Shown here: piece by piece, positions 20,971-33,859 of the stretch
How positions within the stretch are numbered: position 1 is the stretch's first letter
Layout: each line of letters begins with the position of its first letter
NCBI GenBank assembly: GCA_945910005.1
Contig: OX246739.1
Span: 38,429,598-38,493,597 of the forward strand
Direction: 5' to 3'
DNA: 64,000 nucleotides
DNA from: Isoperla grammatica
Lineage: Eukaryota > Arthropoda > Insecta > Plecoptera > Perlodidae
The notes under the pieces: generated by a model
Told to the model about the DNA's origin: nothing
Databases searched by the model: none
What the model saw: only the letters and a program-made list of their open reading frames with translations
Program-made: the position numbers and the translations under genes

Positions 20971-22796
20971 AGTCACCCTGGAGCAATTCTACCTCAGGTT
21001 CAAACGGGGAGCCTATCTCGTGTGAATGCATGTCCTATACATGAAGTTATTCGCGTAAGGAAACTGTGTGAAAATATGTCTTTAAGCTTCAGTTTGAGTG
21101 AACCAAGAACCCCCGCCAAGTGCAACCACATCTGTGGTGCAACCATTAGACTTTTAAGCGTGACTGTTTTTAATGCTGACACAATAATTTCGTCAGCGCA
21201 TAAGTTCATGGTGACATAACTTGAAAAGTGTTTGCGGTCAAGATAGGGAATAATAGTTGTATGGTGAACAATTACAATAACTATGCTAAACTGACGTCAA
21301 ATTGGCCAATTTAATACGAAGTAAATAATAGCCGACCGCAAATTGTCAATGAATAATGCAAAACGTGCACGTGGCCCAATGAAGGGAGAACGTAAACTAG
21401 TTTACCGTAAAGACTCGTCTCCTTCGTTGGTGCTGATTCAACGTGAGTTTCATGGTCGCTAAGATGGGTGACGAGTAGGCTATACCTCACGGGGTTGGAC
21501 TGAACAGATTGGCGTGACTCTGGTGACGATGATTCACTCACACTGCTTTCACCATCTTCTCTTTTATTGAAAGAGGGATGCTACAAGATCATTGAAGCGG
21601 GGGACGAACTCTCTCACTCACCACAGGTGGTTGAAATGCAAACATTAAATTATGAGTCGCGATCTCGCAACAAATAGAAGTGCAGGTCGGGGGTTCCTTG
21701 CCTATATTTACAGCGAATAGTTCATGTTTGCTCTCGGGTAGCTCTGTGGGTTGTACTTATCTTGTGATTGTATTTACGACCTCGATAACAATAGTAAATA
21801 GATGATGTGTGAAGATTATAATTTGTTCAAATGGCTTTTAGCTTTAGGAAAAATAACATGAACAACAAAGGAAGAAGCGCAGATTTGCTAGTGTAAATAG
21901 TCAAATATCCAATAGATATAAAATTACCAGTCTGGGCCCGGGATAGAATATATGTACATGGTGGCTCTGCCTGTCGTACGAGGTGAGAACAAGTCAATCC
22001 AACGGTATATACAAGCTCGTCGTGCAAACAGCAGAAATCATCACCAACCGACTAGAATTAAATAAAAACTTAAAAAAATTGTTGATTCAGACCATAACTT
22101 GATCTCTCCATAATATTCACACATCTGAAAATGTTTTCGCATGAAACTCTGGTTCCTATAGTGATGTATTACACAAGCTACTTCTCTCAGTCTACATTAT
22201 TCATAGGTACTCACTTCACACCGTATCATTACCCAAAGTTATGTCTGACCATCTTCAATGCGATCATTACAATCATACGCAATGACCTTTTTCAAGTGTT
22301 ATGACGTCACATCTAAAATGGTAGTTTGTGACTGTTGCCTGACATCACCCAGTGTTATTGTTGTGTTGTACGCACGCGCATGACGCGATAGCTCGGGGTT
22401 TGGTTCGCATCTCCATAACGCAGTTGTATTGTCTTCATTATGTATTCACCGTGATGAAGACAACGTTTATCAATGACAGCTAAACACGGAGATTAACGAT
22501 AAGCGGCTCCATTACCATCTCACTCGGTTAATAACGTTGCTGCGACAATCGAAAATAGATTTACAAACTATTTTCAAGACACGCTGCTTCATCAATGATG
22601 TAACTAAAATATGAAAAAAAGTGTCACAGCGTCATCGCAATGGCCCAAAGACCAACATCTACTATGCAAGAGTTTGAAGTTATAACTTCTAACCTGGTAT
22701 AAAATGAAAACAACAGAAATACCCGGCTGTAACTGCAGGCCTAGTGCCCTAGTGATATAGATGTGGTACATCTGTCCTTATCTACTTTCGGTTGAT
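20971..22796. other. Intergenic, no gene seen
   Basis: AT-rich. Short frames at 20929-21219 and 21311-21541 show no domain. A family E core lies at 21964-21984. Confidence 0.4.
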
Positions 22797-23270
<474 letters not shown>

Positions 23271-24309
23271 ATTAATTAAGGTTAACCATTCATTCGAAAA
23301 CTGCATTATAGTTTAATTTAAAGGGGAGTCCAGCAAAGGAGAGCATGGGCCAAGATGGTAAATCTTCAGTGACAGTGGGGGAAAGGGACAGAGTCAAAGG
23401 TGCCTCTTACGACTAGCAGAGTGGCCAAATTCTACGCCGGGCCCAGACGGGACTCGTTTCGGGACGGGACTGGACAGCGATGGACTAGCTCGTTTACAGA
23501 CAAGAGTGCGCCCGCCACCTCTCGCCCCGCAACCCGCAACGCACCCGTGTATTGCGGGTTGCGGCCGGACCGGCGCGGCGCCTCGATGTCTCCTATGAAA
23601 ACTTGATCTCTGCTCACTCAATTACGTATGCAAATCGACTCTAAATTCCTAGACTCCAATTGGGAAACAGTTTGAACGCCTGGAGCGGTCAGCAGGTAGG
23701 TTGTGAAATGTAGACCGACGCTCAACGCTGATCTGGAGCGCTCTGTAGCACAGCAGGTATCACACAGTCACGTGGCCGTTGTGAACACATTATTGTAGTT
23801 GTAGGCCTATATTGCGCGAGGGTCTGCGACAAATATTTTCATGAACAATGTTTAATTACATATTCACAAATAAAGTATCAAAAATACAATACTATTTCAA
23901 TGTTAAACCTTCTGATTGGTGGTTTTACTGACCCTACCTCGGTATTATTGAAAATGCTTCGTCCTAGAAAACGAGCGATATCAAAATTAACAAAGTCAGT
24001 GGTATGGTGAAACTCTTTACTTCTTATACACTTTTCATTTTTAAATATTTATATATTAAATGATGTAAAAAGAGAGGACGAAATGTAGGCCTGTGATTAC
24101 TTAAGCTTCAAGTTAATTAAATACATTGTTCATTTCTATTTATATTGAATTCGTCTTCTGATTGTGTCATTCGTCAGAAATATTTACAACGTTTCAGTTA
24201 AAGTTGAGTGTAAATATATAAAATCTAGTACAAATTATTTATTAAGTAACTTATGGCGGATGGGTTGTTTAACAGCACACACCCTAATTGACTAATTATA
24301 ATTAAAACT
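23271..24309. other. Intergenic; GC-rich patch at 23430-23590
   Basis: No gene recognised. The GC-rich patch (cgggcccagacgggactcg, then cgcaacccgcaacgcacc) begins near a family E core at 23400, so it may be part of that repeat. Confidence 0.35.
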
Positions 24310-24643
24310 GTGAGTCGCGTGCGGACATCTGCAGCGATGCGCCAGCACAAACTTCGAGTTAACCATCTTACGCTGTGCTCCAAGCACACACATGGAATGG
24401 GACCCAAACTATAATCATTCCTCAGAGAATTGTATGCCCTTTTTGGATACCGAATCTTTTCTATACAAAAATCCATATTTAAATTACAGCACGTTAAACA
24501 TGGATTTTTGTATAAAAAAAAATACGATATCCATAAGAAAAGGCAAACAATTCTATGGGGAATGATTATATTTTGGTTCACATTCCATGTGTTTGGGTAA
24601 ACTCGAAGTTTGTGCTGCTAGTGCGGCCGCGCGCGACTCGCAC
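24310..24643. mobile_element. Long foldback MITE, 334 bp
   Basis: Outer arms GTGAGTCGCGTGCGG and (reversed) GTGCGAGTCGCGCGCGG. The arms then pair for more than 120 bp each: cagcacaaacttcgagtt with aactcgaagtttgtgctg, cacatggaatg with cattccatgtg, ataatcattcc with ggaatgattat, and atacaaaaatccat with atggatttttgtat. The ORF on the minus strand here is only a consequence of the element. Confidence 0.82.
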
Positions 24644-26610
24644 ATTAATATTTTAATACGCTCGGTACCTTAGGTGTGGTGTTAACATTAATAGGTACTT
24701 CAAATTCTACAATATCTACAGAACTTCAGTGGTTGTTTCAGTTAGCTCCGTTGGTATTCATCGAATGCGCTGGGCTGGAAGAATGGTTGATTGCTAATAC
24801 TGCGTAACTATGGTGACGTCACACCCGGTCCCCTTGCCATTAATGTGGAGACGTTTTCAGCTGGGTTTTCATAAATGAAATAAAAAATATTATATTGGTT
24901 GTGGGTAGATGTTCCTTTTAATGCTTAATAAAGTGAAAACAAATAATATTGCTATATTTCTTTTGATAGGATAAAATTACAAAGGTTGAGGTGTTGAGAT
25001 GTTCTGATTTAGTACAAACACGATAAGTGTTCCGTTCATTTAGAGCTTGGAAAAAATTAAATATTCCAAAATGTAAATTTTGAACTGCGTTTTAAAGATA
25101 GGTGTAAGAAACATAAAATGTGCCACTTGTGAACACTTGTAAAATGAAAATCGGTTCGTCCGAGAGGTCGCGAGTCTCCTAATGAATACGGCGGATGATT
25201 CACGCCCGCTGAAGGGGAAATGTCAGCCGGCGTTTCGAAGCAGGCGTGAAGAGAGCACATTCAAATTGAGTGACGTAATATTTTCGAAGCCAATCATTTC
25301 CATCTCATTATTCCTCCGGTAATAACATGCTACACCGTCCGATTAGCTGATACCTACATGAAAACCAGGAAGTGATGTCAACGGCTATCATACGATCCGT
25401 CTGCAACACATTCACATTAGAAAGTTTTGTTTGAAAACTAGTGTCCCTTTTTACTCAAATTCTGTCCCTTCCGATATATTGGTGATCGGCAATAATACCA
25501 TAGTTCAATATTGGTGATCTGCTGACGATGCAAGTTAGTGGAGTAGGCATAAAAAGCAGTATGGTATATATGTATTGAAAAGGTCATATTTAGGTAGGTA
25601 TAATTAATTATAATTATGAAATATCATCAGCTGGGATATCAGTCTACGAAATGAAACAAATTAAGCTATATATAAGGCTTATCAAACATGACAAAACCAT
25701 GACGTAGTGTTGTTTAAAACGTGATTTAAAAGGCTAAAACTGACGTCGTATTGACGGTGGTGGTACGAAGTTCTGTTTCCACAATCACAACAACAAAACA
25801 ACAATAGCATATTTTAGAATCACTAATAAAATCACTTAAAAGACTCATGATTAGTAAAACAATGATGGCATTCATTAGGAAATCGGGCTAAAAGTGAATA
25901 AGTTAGGAGACGTGAAGGTGAGGTATTTATTTACCCTTAATTCAGCGGTGATTTTGACCACGGAACCAACGTTGAGGTCGAGGGCCGAAAAGGTGTCGTA
26001 AAACGGTGGGATTCTTGCTGGACTCATGCAAGACTGGCAGTGGTTGAGTTTTTTTAGGTATGAGCCTCTACCAACCTCAACTTTTGGACGATTTTGGTTT
26101 TGCATTATGAATTAAAATACATGACGGTGACGCCGAGAGCGTAAGCTGACCCGAACATTGCAAATGCGCACCCGCCTATATCCACATCATAGAAGCGAAT
26201 GCAAGACGCGTTGCTTAGCTCACGAGTCACGACCAAAGAATCGCGTGAGCAGAGCTGCAGTTGGTTATTGGAAGGTCAGAAAACTACAAACCAAACCAAG
26301 CATCGGATTTGCTACTTCTTGTACATAATACACGCACGCAAACACTTAATTACAGTGTACGTGTCATCTGAATTGGCAAACAACAGCCGGTAGCAATTTA
26401 CGACATGCCATAAACGGCCGTACGAGATGAGTATTTAGCAGCGCGGTGACTTATGACCTTTCGATCGTCATCGGTGCAATCTCGAAGTATGTTGAGTGCG
26501 ACCTGTAGGAAGACGATCGTTCTAAGAGTGGAATGGTGACGCTACCAAATACGCCACATCGTGTTGTTGTGCCACCACTGGCTCGCAAAGCTACCCCTTG
26601 CGAGGCAGTA
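24644..26610. other. Intergenic, no gene seen
   Basis: AT-rich. Short frames only, and no array or inverted repeat recognised. Confidence 0.35.
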
Positions 26611-26617
26611 GCTCCGA

Positions 26618-26730
26618 AACGGTAACGTGCCCAATGCTGCGTAGACATCGTGTGCCCAATGCTGCGTAGAGTGCCCAATGCTGCGTATAGATTCATCGTG
26701 TGCCCATTCCCCAATGCTGCGTAGAGTTCG
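26618..26730. repeat. Short minisatellite, gtgcccaatgctgcgtaga unit
   Basis: The word cccaatgctgcgta occurs four times, at about 26628, 26652, 26673 and 26711, separated by variable linkers such as catcgtgt. Confidence 0.85.
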
Positions 26731-26795
26731 CGCACCATTGATTGCCTGCCCTAGCAGCCTAGCTTGGGCTGTGCAACAATGATATTCTTCAACAG

Positions 26796-27037
26796 CTATA
26801 GTAGGCTAGATCACCAGTCCCCCTCAGCCTTCCACTCAGTAGCAAGCGTAGCGATTTGAAGCCATTTTGAAATGGGCAATTTACATGCTAATTTGGACCT
26901 TTTAGTACTGCTAGCGCTGCCAATGGCAGAAAGTCGCATTAGAAACTCCTATTCCCGCCTGTGTTATTTGCCCATCTCAAGATGGCATCAAATTGACACG
27001 CTTGTGGCTGCTAGGTTGCGCATCTAGCCTACTATAG
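26796..27037. mobile_element. Foldback MITE with 16-bp perfect ends
   Basis: CTATAGTAGGCTAGAT at 26796 and its exact reverse complement ending at 27037. Inner arms also pair (gccattttgaaatgggcaa with the reverse of ttgcccatctcaagatggc). The TATA at each end is compatible with a TA target of Tc1/mariner type, but this is inference. Confidence 0.75.
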
Positions 27038-27732
27038 AGGACTCAAAACTAACATAGATAGCGCTGCTAAGCAACCTCCTTTCAGCGCCATTGATGAATA
27101 ATAACAATAAAACAACAATGAAAAGTGACAGCTAGACCACTCCTAATAGAAGTTTATTTTCTTGCCACCAGAATGCATCTAGTCTATTTTGAGTGCTCTA
27201 TAGCTGTTAAATTTCATTGGCTGTGCAAGGAGGAAGACCAAACACTATTAGTGTGGGAGCCCTACCTAACCAAGGTCCACTAGATCGCTAGTAGCGCGCG
27301 CGCTTTGCGCTTCGCAATTACTCCGCTGAGAGTAAATCCAGTAGACTTTTTACCTAACAAGTGGCTTTATACTCTCAACCTCCCAAACGAACAGCCTCTT
27401 GGGATCATGTTCATACAGAATATCTTCCTTAGAAAGTCTTTGGAAAAGAAATATGCTGCGTACACAAATCGCTTGGAAACTGCGCTTTCCTGCGGCAGTT
27501 AATTAATTGATTAATTAATTAAATTATTCATTAATACTAACAAAGGAGAAAGAAAATTAATAGAGTCAAATCAAGATTGGAATCTATACAACCAATAATC
27601 CAGGATCTGCGTGGATGTGTGTGTATTATAATGCAGAGGCCTAAATTGTGCATCTATGTCTCTGCTTCAACAGAAAGTTCAGAAACATCAGAAAGTTCAG
27701 AAACAAACAACAACAACATTATGAAAGTTCAG

Positions 27733-27743
27733 GGTTCAATTCC
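27733..27743 (+). other. tRNA-type B box (SINE fragment)
   Basis: GGTTCAATTCC matches the RNA polymerase III B box exactly. There is no credible A box or cloverleaf, so it is a tRNA-derived SINE fragment, not a tRNA gene. Confidence 0.4.
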
Positions 27744-28591
27744 CAGTTCGGGCTAGAGTCTTATAGTGGCTTAGTTAGATGAAATGAGACACTATCCGCG
27801 TAAATTTAAACGATAAGTAACTTTGGAGTCGTCATAACATCATAACAACGTATTTATAACTTAGAAAGAAAAGAGTGTCAGAATCTCAGAAAAGCGGACG
27901 GAATGAAAAGCTAGCTGTTTGAACCAATCCATGAAGCATTATACATCCACAAAACATTTATTCCATTAAATTCCATTAATTTTTATTCCATTAAACATTA
28001 TAGAAGCCAATAGAATGAATTGCGTTGCCATATTTTTTTAGTAAAATAACAACAATCTATTTTAATAATTGGGGTGAAGATTAGTATTGCACTTTGTCTT
28101 CCATGCTGTATAATAGTCAGCTGAGGGGTATAGATTTATCCAAGGTAGCTCTGCCTGTCGTAAGAGGAGACTAAAAGGTCAACGTCATGACCTAGCTGTC
28201 GACTGCATGCGTTGTGAAAGAACAAATATTAAATAAATAATAAATATTGAGATGAACCCGTGCGTGGTCTATGTAGTTATGGTTGTAGAGATCAGTGGCT
28301 ATGTGTGCGCATGAGAGCTGCGCAGTGGGCGTAATTACAGATGCGGCGTGAACACCGATATCCATTACCCTCTCACATTGCGTGAGAAGCGTCGATAAAG
28401 AATTGATTAATGCCAGGAGTAATATTAAAATTAAATTACTTGCGCATTCGAATATGATCAAACATGTTGGGAAACGTGTTTGATTGCTTCACGGTTTGAT
28501 TAGCTCTGTCCATGTCTGCGTGGATAGTCAGCACTCAGCCACGATTCTCTTACATTTCTATTTCCAGTCTGATCATCATGTGATAAATATA

Positions 28592-28908
28592 GTAAATAAA
28601 TAAATAAATTCACATTGAGAGTCTATACCCACTCAGTAACAAATAACAATGACTGATTTTCAGTGGAGACTTTAATTTAAAGCCACTAAACCAGCCCTGC
28701 AGGCTCCGATCACCGTCGACGAGTGCCCTAGCAGCGATAACCAATCAAAGATCGATATTTAAAATACGAAACATATGAGTCAGTGATTGGACAGTGCGAA
28801 CACCTGTGGACAAATGCCAGAATCAAGAAGGCCGATTCAGAACAACTTTGAATTTATTGAGTGCTTCGTTTCTAGGACGACTCCAAAGTCACCGTTTACT
28901 TATTCCTA
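28592..28908 (-). mobile_element. Family A SINE-like repeat, copy 1 (minus)
   Basis: Starts with (TAAA)n and reads attcacattgagagtctat, then cccactcagtaac, gcgataaccaatcaaagatc and onward to gactccaaagtcaccg. A nearly full reverse copy lies at 36161-36465 and a truncated copy at 40028-40213. The (TTTA)n tail at one end and lack of inverted ends suggest a SINE or a short LINE tail. Confidence 0.75.
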
Positions 28909-30734
28909 TAAGCATAATGTATTTGTTATTCTGTCCATTTTCAAGTGTTTATTATTTTATTTATAAACTATAGGAGCGATCACTATATGAGGATCGCCAA
29001 AGTGTAGTGTAATCCTTGCCAGGTGCTCGTATGTTTTCACTGAAAACGATAATATTTTCACAGATAAGAATTGAAAGCAGTAGTATTATGTTATATTGAT
29101 CATCCACATTGAAAATTAACAGTACAATTACTAGTAAAAATGTAAGTTTAAGCCAATTTCATTGGCTGAACTCAAACATTATACTTTGAACATTGTCAAT
29201 GTTTCATGGGTTCTTATTTACTTTTACTTTGTTATTTAGTCTCCTTTTGTAATACTCAGTTGGGTGAAAAATACAACTAATACTGCTGATGTGCAACTTT
29301 GGGCCGTGAGTGTGACCATTTTACGTGACAGGGAAATATTAATGGCTGCTACAATTATTTTCTAGCCAAAACCCCAAGCACTTTTCTTCCCATAAGTCTA
29401 GGGAAATGCATGGAGCCAATCACATTTGTGAAACATTTCAGGAATATATGTTCAAGCATTCGAGGACACCCTCGGGTAAGAAAGTGAACACCTATCACCT
29501 ATGGCTAATGGCTATAGTGTGCTCCGAACTACCCTATACTCGCATGCTACGGCCGAGCTAACTGGAAGAGAGCGAAAACCAAACGATAATGGTGACATCT
29601 CTGATAACAACCGCCAGCGATAAGACGATAGACAGACGGACGCCGAACTAAGAACATCGCTGCCAGAATAGTTTGCACACATCCGAGTTTCTTCGAACAT
29701 CTTATCTATTGCGCTCAACCGCGAGTATTAATACTAGTGATGAAACGACCCGGATAGATCGAAACAAGAGGGCGGTGACTGACGGTTCGATGAGTAATCG
29801 CGCGACTCTGGCAGACAGCGCGGCGGTGCATCGGGTGTTCTGGATGAGGTGTCGAACATCGTGCATTGAGCCGCCACTCCTCAGTGATGTTATGAATCTT
29901 GCTTGGGCTGTGTGATAGAGTGGATTCGCTTTTCTACATTTCCCTACCTTTCATAACATTGCAATCAATAGTTCTTGGATATTTTAGCATATAAACCCAA
30001 TCTAAAGAGGTTATTTAAAAAATAAAATTTAATATCATGCGTAGGTCAAGAGATTTTAGGCTATTTTTTTCTTTTCATTTGACAAACACATAACAAATAA
30101 AAATAACTAATGCTTTGGCTAACTTTATAGAGCTATATCCCTGCATAAAATAACTAAATAGCATTATTTACTGTATGCATTATTGATTTGAATTTTAAGG
30201 TAAATAAAGCAGCAAATTCATTTATCAGCCACAAAAAGTTGAGCTATTCACAACTTTATCTCCCTTGGCAGATTAGAAATAGCGTCGGCCTTTGCACAGG
30301 GCATCAATGAAGTTCTTTCATTGACTCGCTCTCAATAACTCAGTGGCTCGCCATTGATGTCGTATATACCCACAGTTCCGTAGTGAACCATGTGCACTCA
30401 GACAGAAGAAAGCAGAGCGCAGGTAGTCCAGGTAAGTGTTATTGTTGTTGTCGCCGGACTGGCGCCGTAGACATAGTTCCACTTCACGCCGAAAGAGCGC
30501 ATGTGCCATTTACCGCCTTCTACGATAAGGACCGAGCTTTGTTTTGTTCTCTCATTCTATCATTCACTAGTTTTATTGTTCTCATTCACATAATACATAA
30601 TTTATAGTTTATATAATATTATTATTTCTATTTAATGTATTCCCATCCCTATATTATATAACAGCGTGATAGGGACGGTTTAAGACAACTGACAGGTGTC
30701 TGTCCGGAACAAAACCCAAATGAGTACACCCGCG
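28909..30734. other. Intergenic, no gene seen
   Basis: AT-rich. Short frames at 29512-29915 on both strands lack any recognisable domain. Confidence 0.35.
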
Positions 30735-30850
30735 ACACGACGCCAGAACTTGTTTTCACCATGGCAACAACCAATGGGAAGCCTGGATAGCATGGATGAA
30801 ACAAGTTAGTAGCTTGCTAAATATTTATCTGAAGTTCATAATACCCTCCC
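30735..30850 (-). mobile_element. Foldback repeat family B, copy 2
   Basis: Reverse complement of the repeat at 20640: cttgttttcaccatggcaac, then caatgggaagc, ending aagttcataatac. It aligns over about 110 bp with only small gaps. Confidence 0.7.
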
Positions 30851-32195
30851 TAAATCGCCGCTAGCAGCACGTGTTTTGGTGTTGGACGAGACCCCGCCAG
30901 GGGATTTTTGGTGTTATGCAGTTTCAATAGATTCGAAGTGTCTTTCATTCATATAAACTAGTATTCCAATAATTGCTTTCATACTAACAGGAGGTCTTGT
31001 GCGTTGTTAGGAGTTTTCAAATTAATTTACGATGGTATACCCTGGTACTAACAGCTACTATTATTATATCTGTTTCAAGTTGATGTTAGGAACCGAGAGC
31101 TATTTCTTCAGCCCAAAAGAATACTCATCACGTGGGTTGGTAGCACACTAGCGCAGCCAGTGAGAGGATGTGGCAGTGAACAAGGTAATGAATGTTACGT
31201 ATAGTGGTTTGTCGGAAGCTGGTGCAAACATATAACGTTATATCCGACGGAGTAATGCATGAGTTGTTATATATACACAGCAAAAGTCTATGCTTACTTG
31301 ACCCATACACAGATGACCCCACCTTTCCAATATCCCCCAATCAATCTCACTGTGCGCCAAATACTTTAGGGGTGAAAGGGCGAAATGTGCTTTTTGCAGC
31401 GTGCAGTAAAAACTGTGGTGTATCAGAAATATATCGAAGGGCGTTTTGGGGGGGGGGGGGGGTTAGTATGGGAGACAAATCTCCAAGCGAAGCTATAACG
31501 CCTCAAATACAATGGGGGGAGGTTTGGTAACTCGCACTAGCGCATATTGGCTATTGCTACATAGGCTACCAGCATTGTAATATAATTTTACACTTTACTT
31601 ATATTGCGATTACATTGCTTTTGTACGATATTATTTAATAGTTCTTAAAATCGTACGTGTGAGGGAACCTATGTCATTTTAATCATAGTTGAGTAAACAT
31701 TTTGAAAGTAACGTGTAACGAGAATGGGTGTCTTTTGTTGCAGCTATTGTTAGATAACTCATTCCTTCTCTTATTACGATAACGTTTAAACAACTTATAG
31801 CTTAGGCCTACAGTTTATAAAATTAGTAATTACCAACAAAAACCTTGCATTGTAATAAAGCAATGGATCTATCAAGGGCTATCTTAGAAATCTTAGGAGT
31901 ATCATAAGCAAATGCCGTTTTCTAAACTACTACCAGAACAACATCGCGCCATTTCGCACATGCATTTCTCTGTCCCGCCTCTTGTCCTGTCAAATGACGT
32001 CACTTTTTCACACACACACGCACGCACCTTTGTATGTGTCTGTATGTCCATCACCATCTCTCACTCTCATGCACGTATCACACAGGTTTGAACTGTATGG
32101 CTATGGAAGAAGTGAAATGAATTATCATACAAGATTGCCCCGACTGTGAGTCGAAGCAAGAACATTCGGCTGTAAGTCCCGGTACTTATTCTGTA
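30851..32195. other. Intergenic, with poly-G run at 31447-31462
   Basis: No gene recognised. The poly-G tract is preceded by gcgttttg. (CA)-rich stretch near 32011-32025. Confidence 0.35.
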
Positions 32196-32400
32196 CGTCC
32201 CAGTAGCTCAAGTCGTAAAAGCACCGATACTATAGAGTCGGAGGTTCAGAGGTCGAACCCCAATCGGGGCAAACGTGTATGTCGCTTGAGTATAGAATAG
32301 TTAGTGGATAATCCCTCGTGCTAACATACGAGATCCCGTGGCGAAGTGGGACGCAAGGCCAGAAGGTGGCATCAATCGTATCAACATTATTTTAATAAAA
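32196..32400 (+). mobile_element. tRNA-derived SINE
   Basis: The tRNA-like head starts cgtcccagtagctcaagtcg (A box tagctcaagtcg at 32203) and has the B-box-like ggtcgaacccc at 32251 followed by aatcggggc, which can pair as a degenerate T arm. A non-tRNA body follows and reaches an AATAAAA-containing stretch near 32394. The head is too degenerate to be a functional tRNA. Confidence 0.6.
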
Positions 32401-32999
32401 GAGGCATTTACCCCAAACACTCCAGCCACACAATATGTACTTATTCCACATTACTATGTGGAAAGTACCAAACTTATATAGTACTCCTCAGGTAAATCAT
32501 TATTAGGATTCACGATCATAAGCATCAAAAGGGTGGAGTGACCATTGCAAGAGTTGCCTCCAGCCTCTATGGAGGGTCTTATAGTCGTAAGACAACACAA
32601 TAGAGTTTGAACAGGATGCAATGTTAAACGCTTCTACTGCATCGAATGAGTCTGCAAACGACGGCGATAGTTGGTTTTAGCGTCGACCATCTCAATTCCC
32701 TCCAACCTCGGCCAAAACCCATCCAGCCTTGTTTACACCATCCCAGTTTCGTACCGGCTGTTGAGTTGCGTGTGTGTGGGGTCCCTCTTCCCTCACGCAC
32801 TTGTTTTCCTCCACGAGAGAGACAGAAAATAATACCACACGCATTTTTGTAACGAAAAAACTGAGTAACCTGCTGTGACGTTTCCGTTTCTTATTGGCCG
32901 TCCGTCGACCGCCAATCGCATCTTCCTTCCATTCATGAATAGTAGTCGGTCTGGGCACGAGCGCGAGCATGGGGGGGGGGGGGGGACTGTGGAGGTTTC

Positions 33000-33249
33000 G
33001 CCAGGAACCTGTCTTGTCCGTGGTAAGACGGTCGAGCTCCGCCGTAGAGGTAAGATCGCGCGCTGCAGGTTACAGGTGGCTTTACACTCGTTGACAGTGC
33101 GACTTAGTTCAGTGTTGAAGTTCAGTGAAGGTGTCAGTGCAGCATGGTCACTATTGTGTAAGATCCAAAGGAACGCGTTGTGTTTTGGCGGGACATTCGA
33201 AGGCGACTATGTGCCCCGTGTAAAGCGCGCCGGGTAGTGAACGTCGGGT
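33000..33249 (+). promoter_or_regulatory. Candidate promoter/5' UTR of the exon at 33250
   Basis: CpG- and GC-rich sequence after a poly-G run (32969-32986), with several initiator-like TCAGT words at 33107-33140. No TATA box. It contains an in-frame TGA at 33238, twelve bases before the ATG. Inference only. Confidence 0.3.
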
Positions 33250-33408
33250 ATGGAGAAGGGTGGTGCCTGCTGCATCCTGCGAGCAACGTCTGGAGCGGCG
33301 GGACGTCCACTGGACGCCGACGATGACCAGATAGTTCCCGATCATCAGGAGGATAGCGGTGGTTGGTCTGCAGGCCAGAGCTACATAGACACGTGGTTAC
33401 AGATGCAG
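33250..33408 (+). CDS. Candidate first coding exon of an unidentified gene
   Basis: ATG at 33250 follows an in-frame TGA (33238-33240), and the frame stays open for exactly 53 codons to AGATGCAG|gtgaga, a good donor in phase 0. The peptide starts MEKGGACCIL, is then acidic (PLDADDDQIVPDHQEDSGG) and ends QSYIDTWLQMQ. No family is recognised. Codon content is more G/C-rich than the surroundings. The rest of the gene is not identifiable downstream, so the call depends only on composition, the upstream stop and the donor. A family E repeat core starts at the donor, which weakens the case. Confidence 0.4.
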
Positions 33409-33859
33409 GTGAGACCACTCTGCCTGTCGTACGCCACCCTTGTATAATAACACCCTCAGTAATGAGGCCCCAGGGTGTAGCTCAATGCATGCCCCTCCCC
33501 TTCCCTCTCACCCCATTGCACCACGTTGTGGCAGGATAAACAATTATATAATATGCCAAATTATTCGCTAATGAATCAGTGAACTGAATCGTGACCATTC
33601 TGTGGTATATTTAGGAGTGTAACGACAGACACGCGTCTTTTCATTTAGAGAGAGAACGAAGCGTAAAACCACGATCCCATACTGAAATAGCTAATCGTAA
33701 CCTGACTCTATGCTTTGCCTACACTTATCAATTTAAGATTTCCTAGTAAACCCTACGCGGCGGGTTTGAGATACTGTATCCATATAAACGCATAGATTGG
33801 AGTACGTGCAGCAGATAATACAGACGATCAGAAGAAGGAAATCATTACGGATTGATAAC

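Noticed and set aside
32196..32270. Functional tRNA gene
   Set aside because: A- and B-box-like words are present but the acceptor stem does not pair and the T arm is degenerate, so it was called a SINE head.
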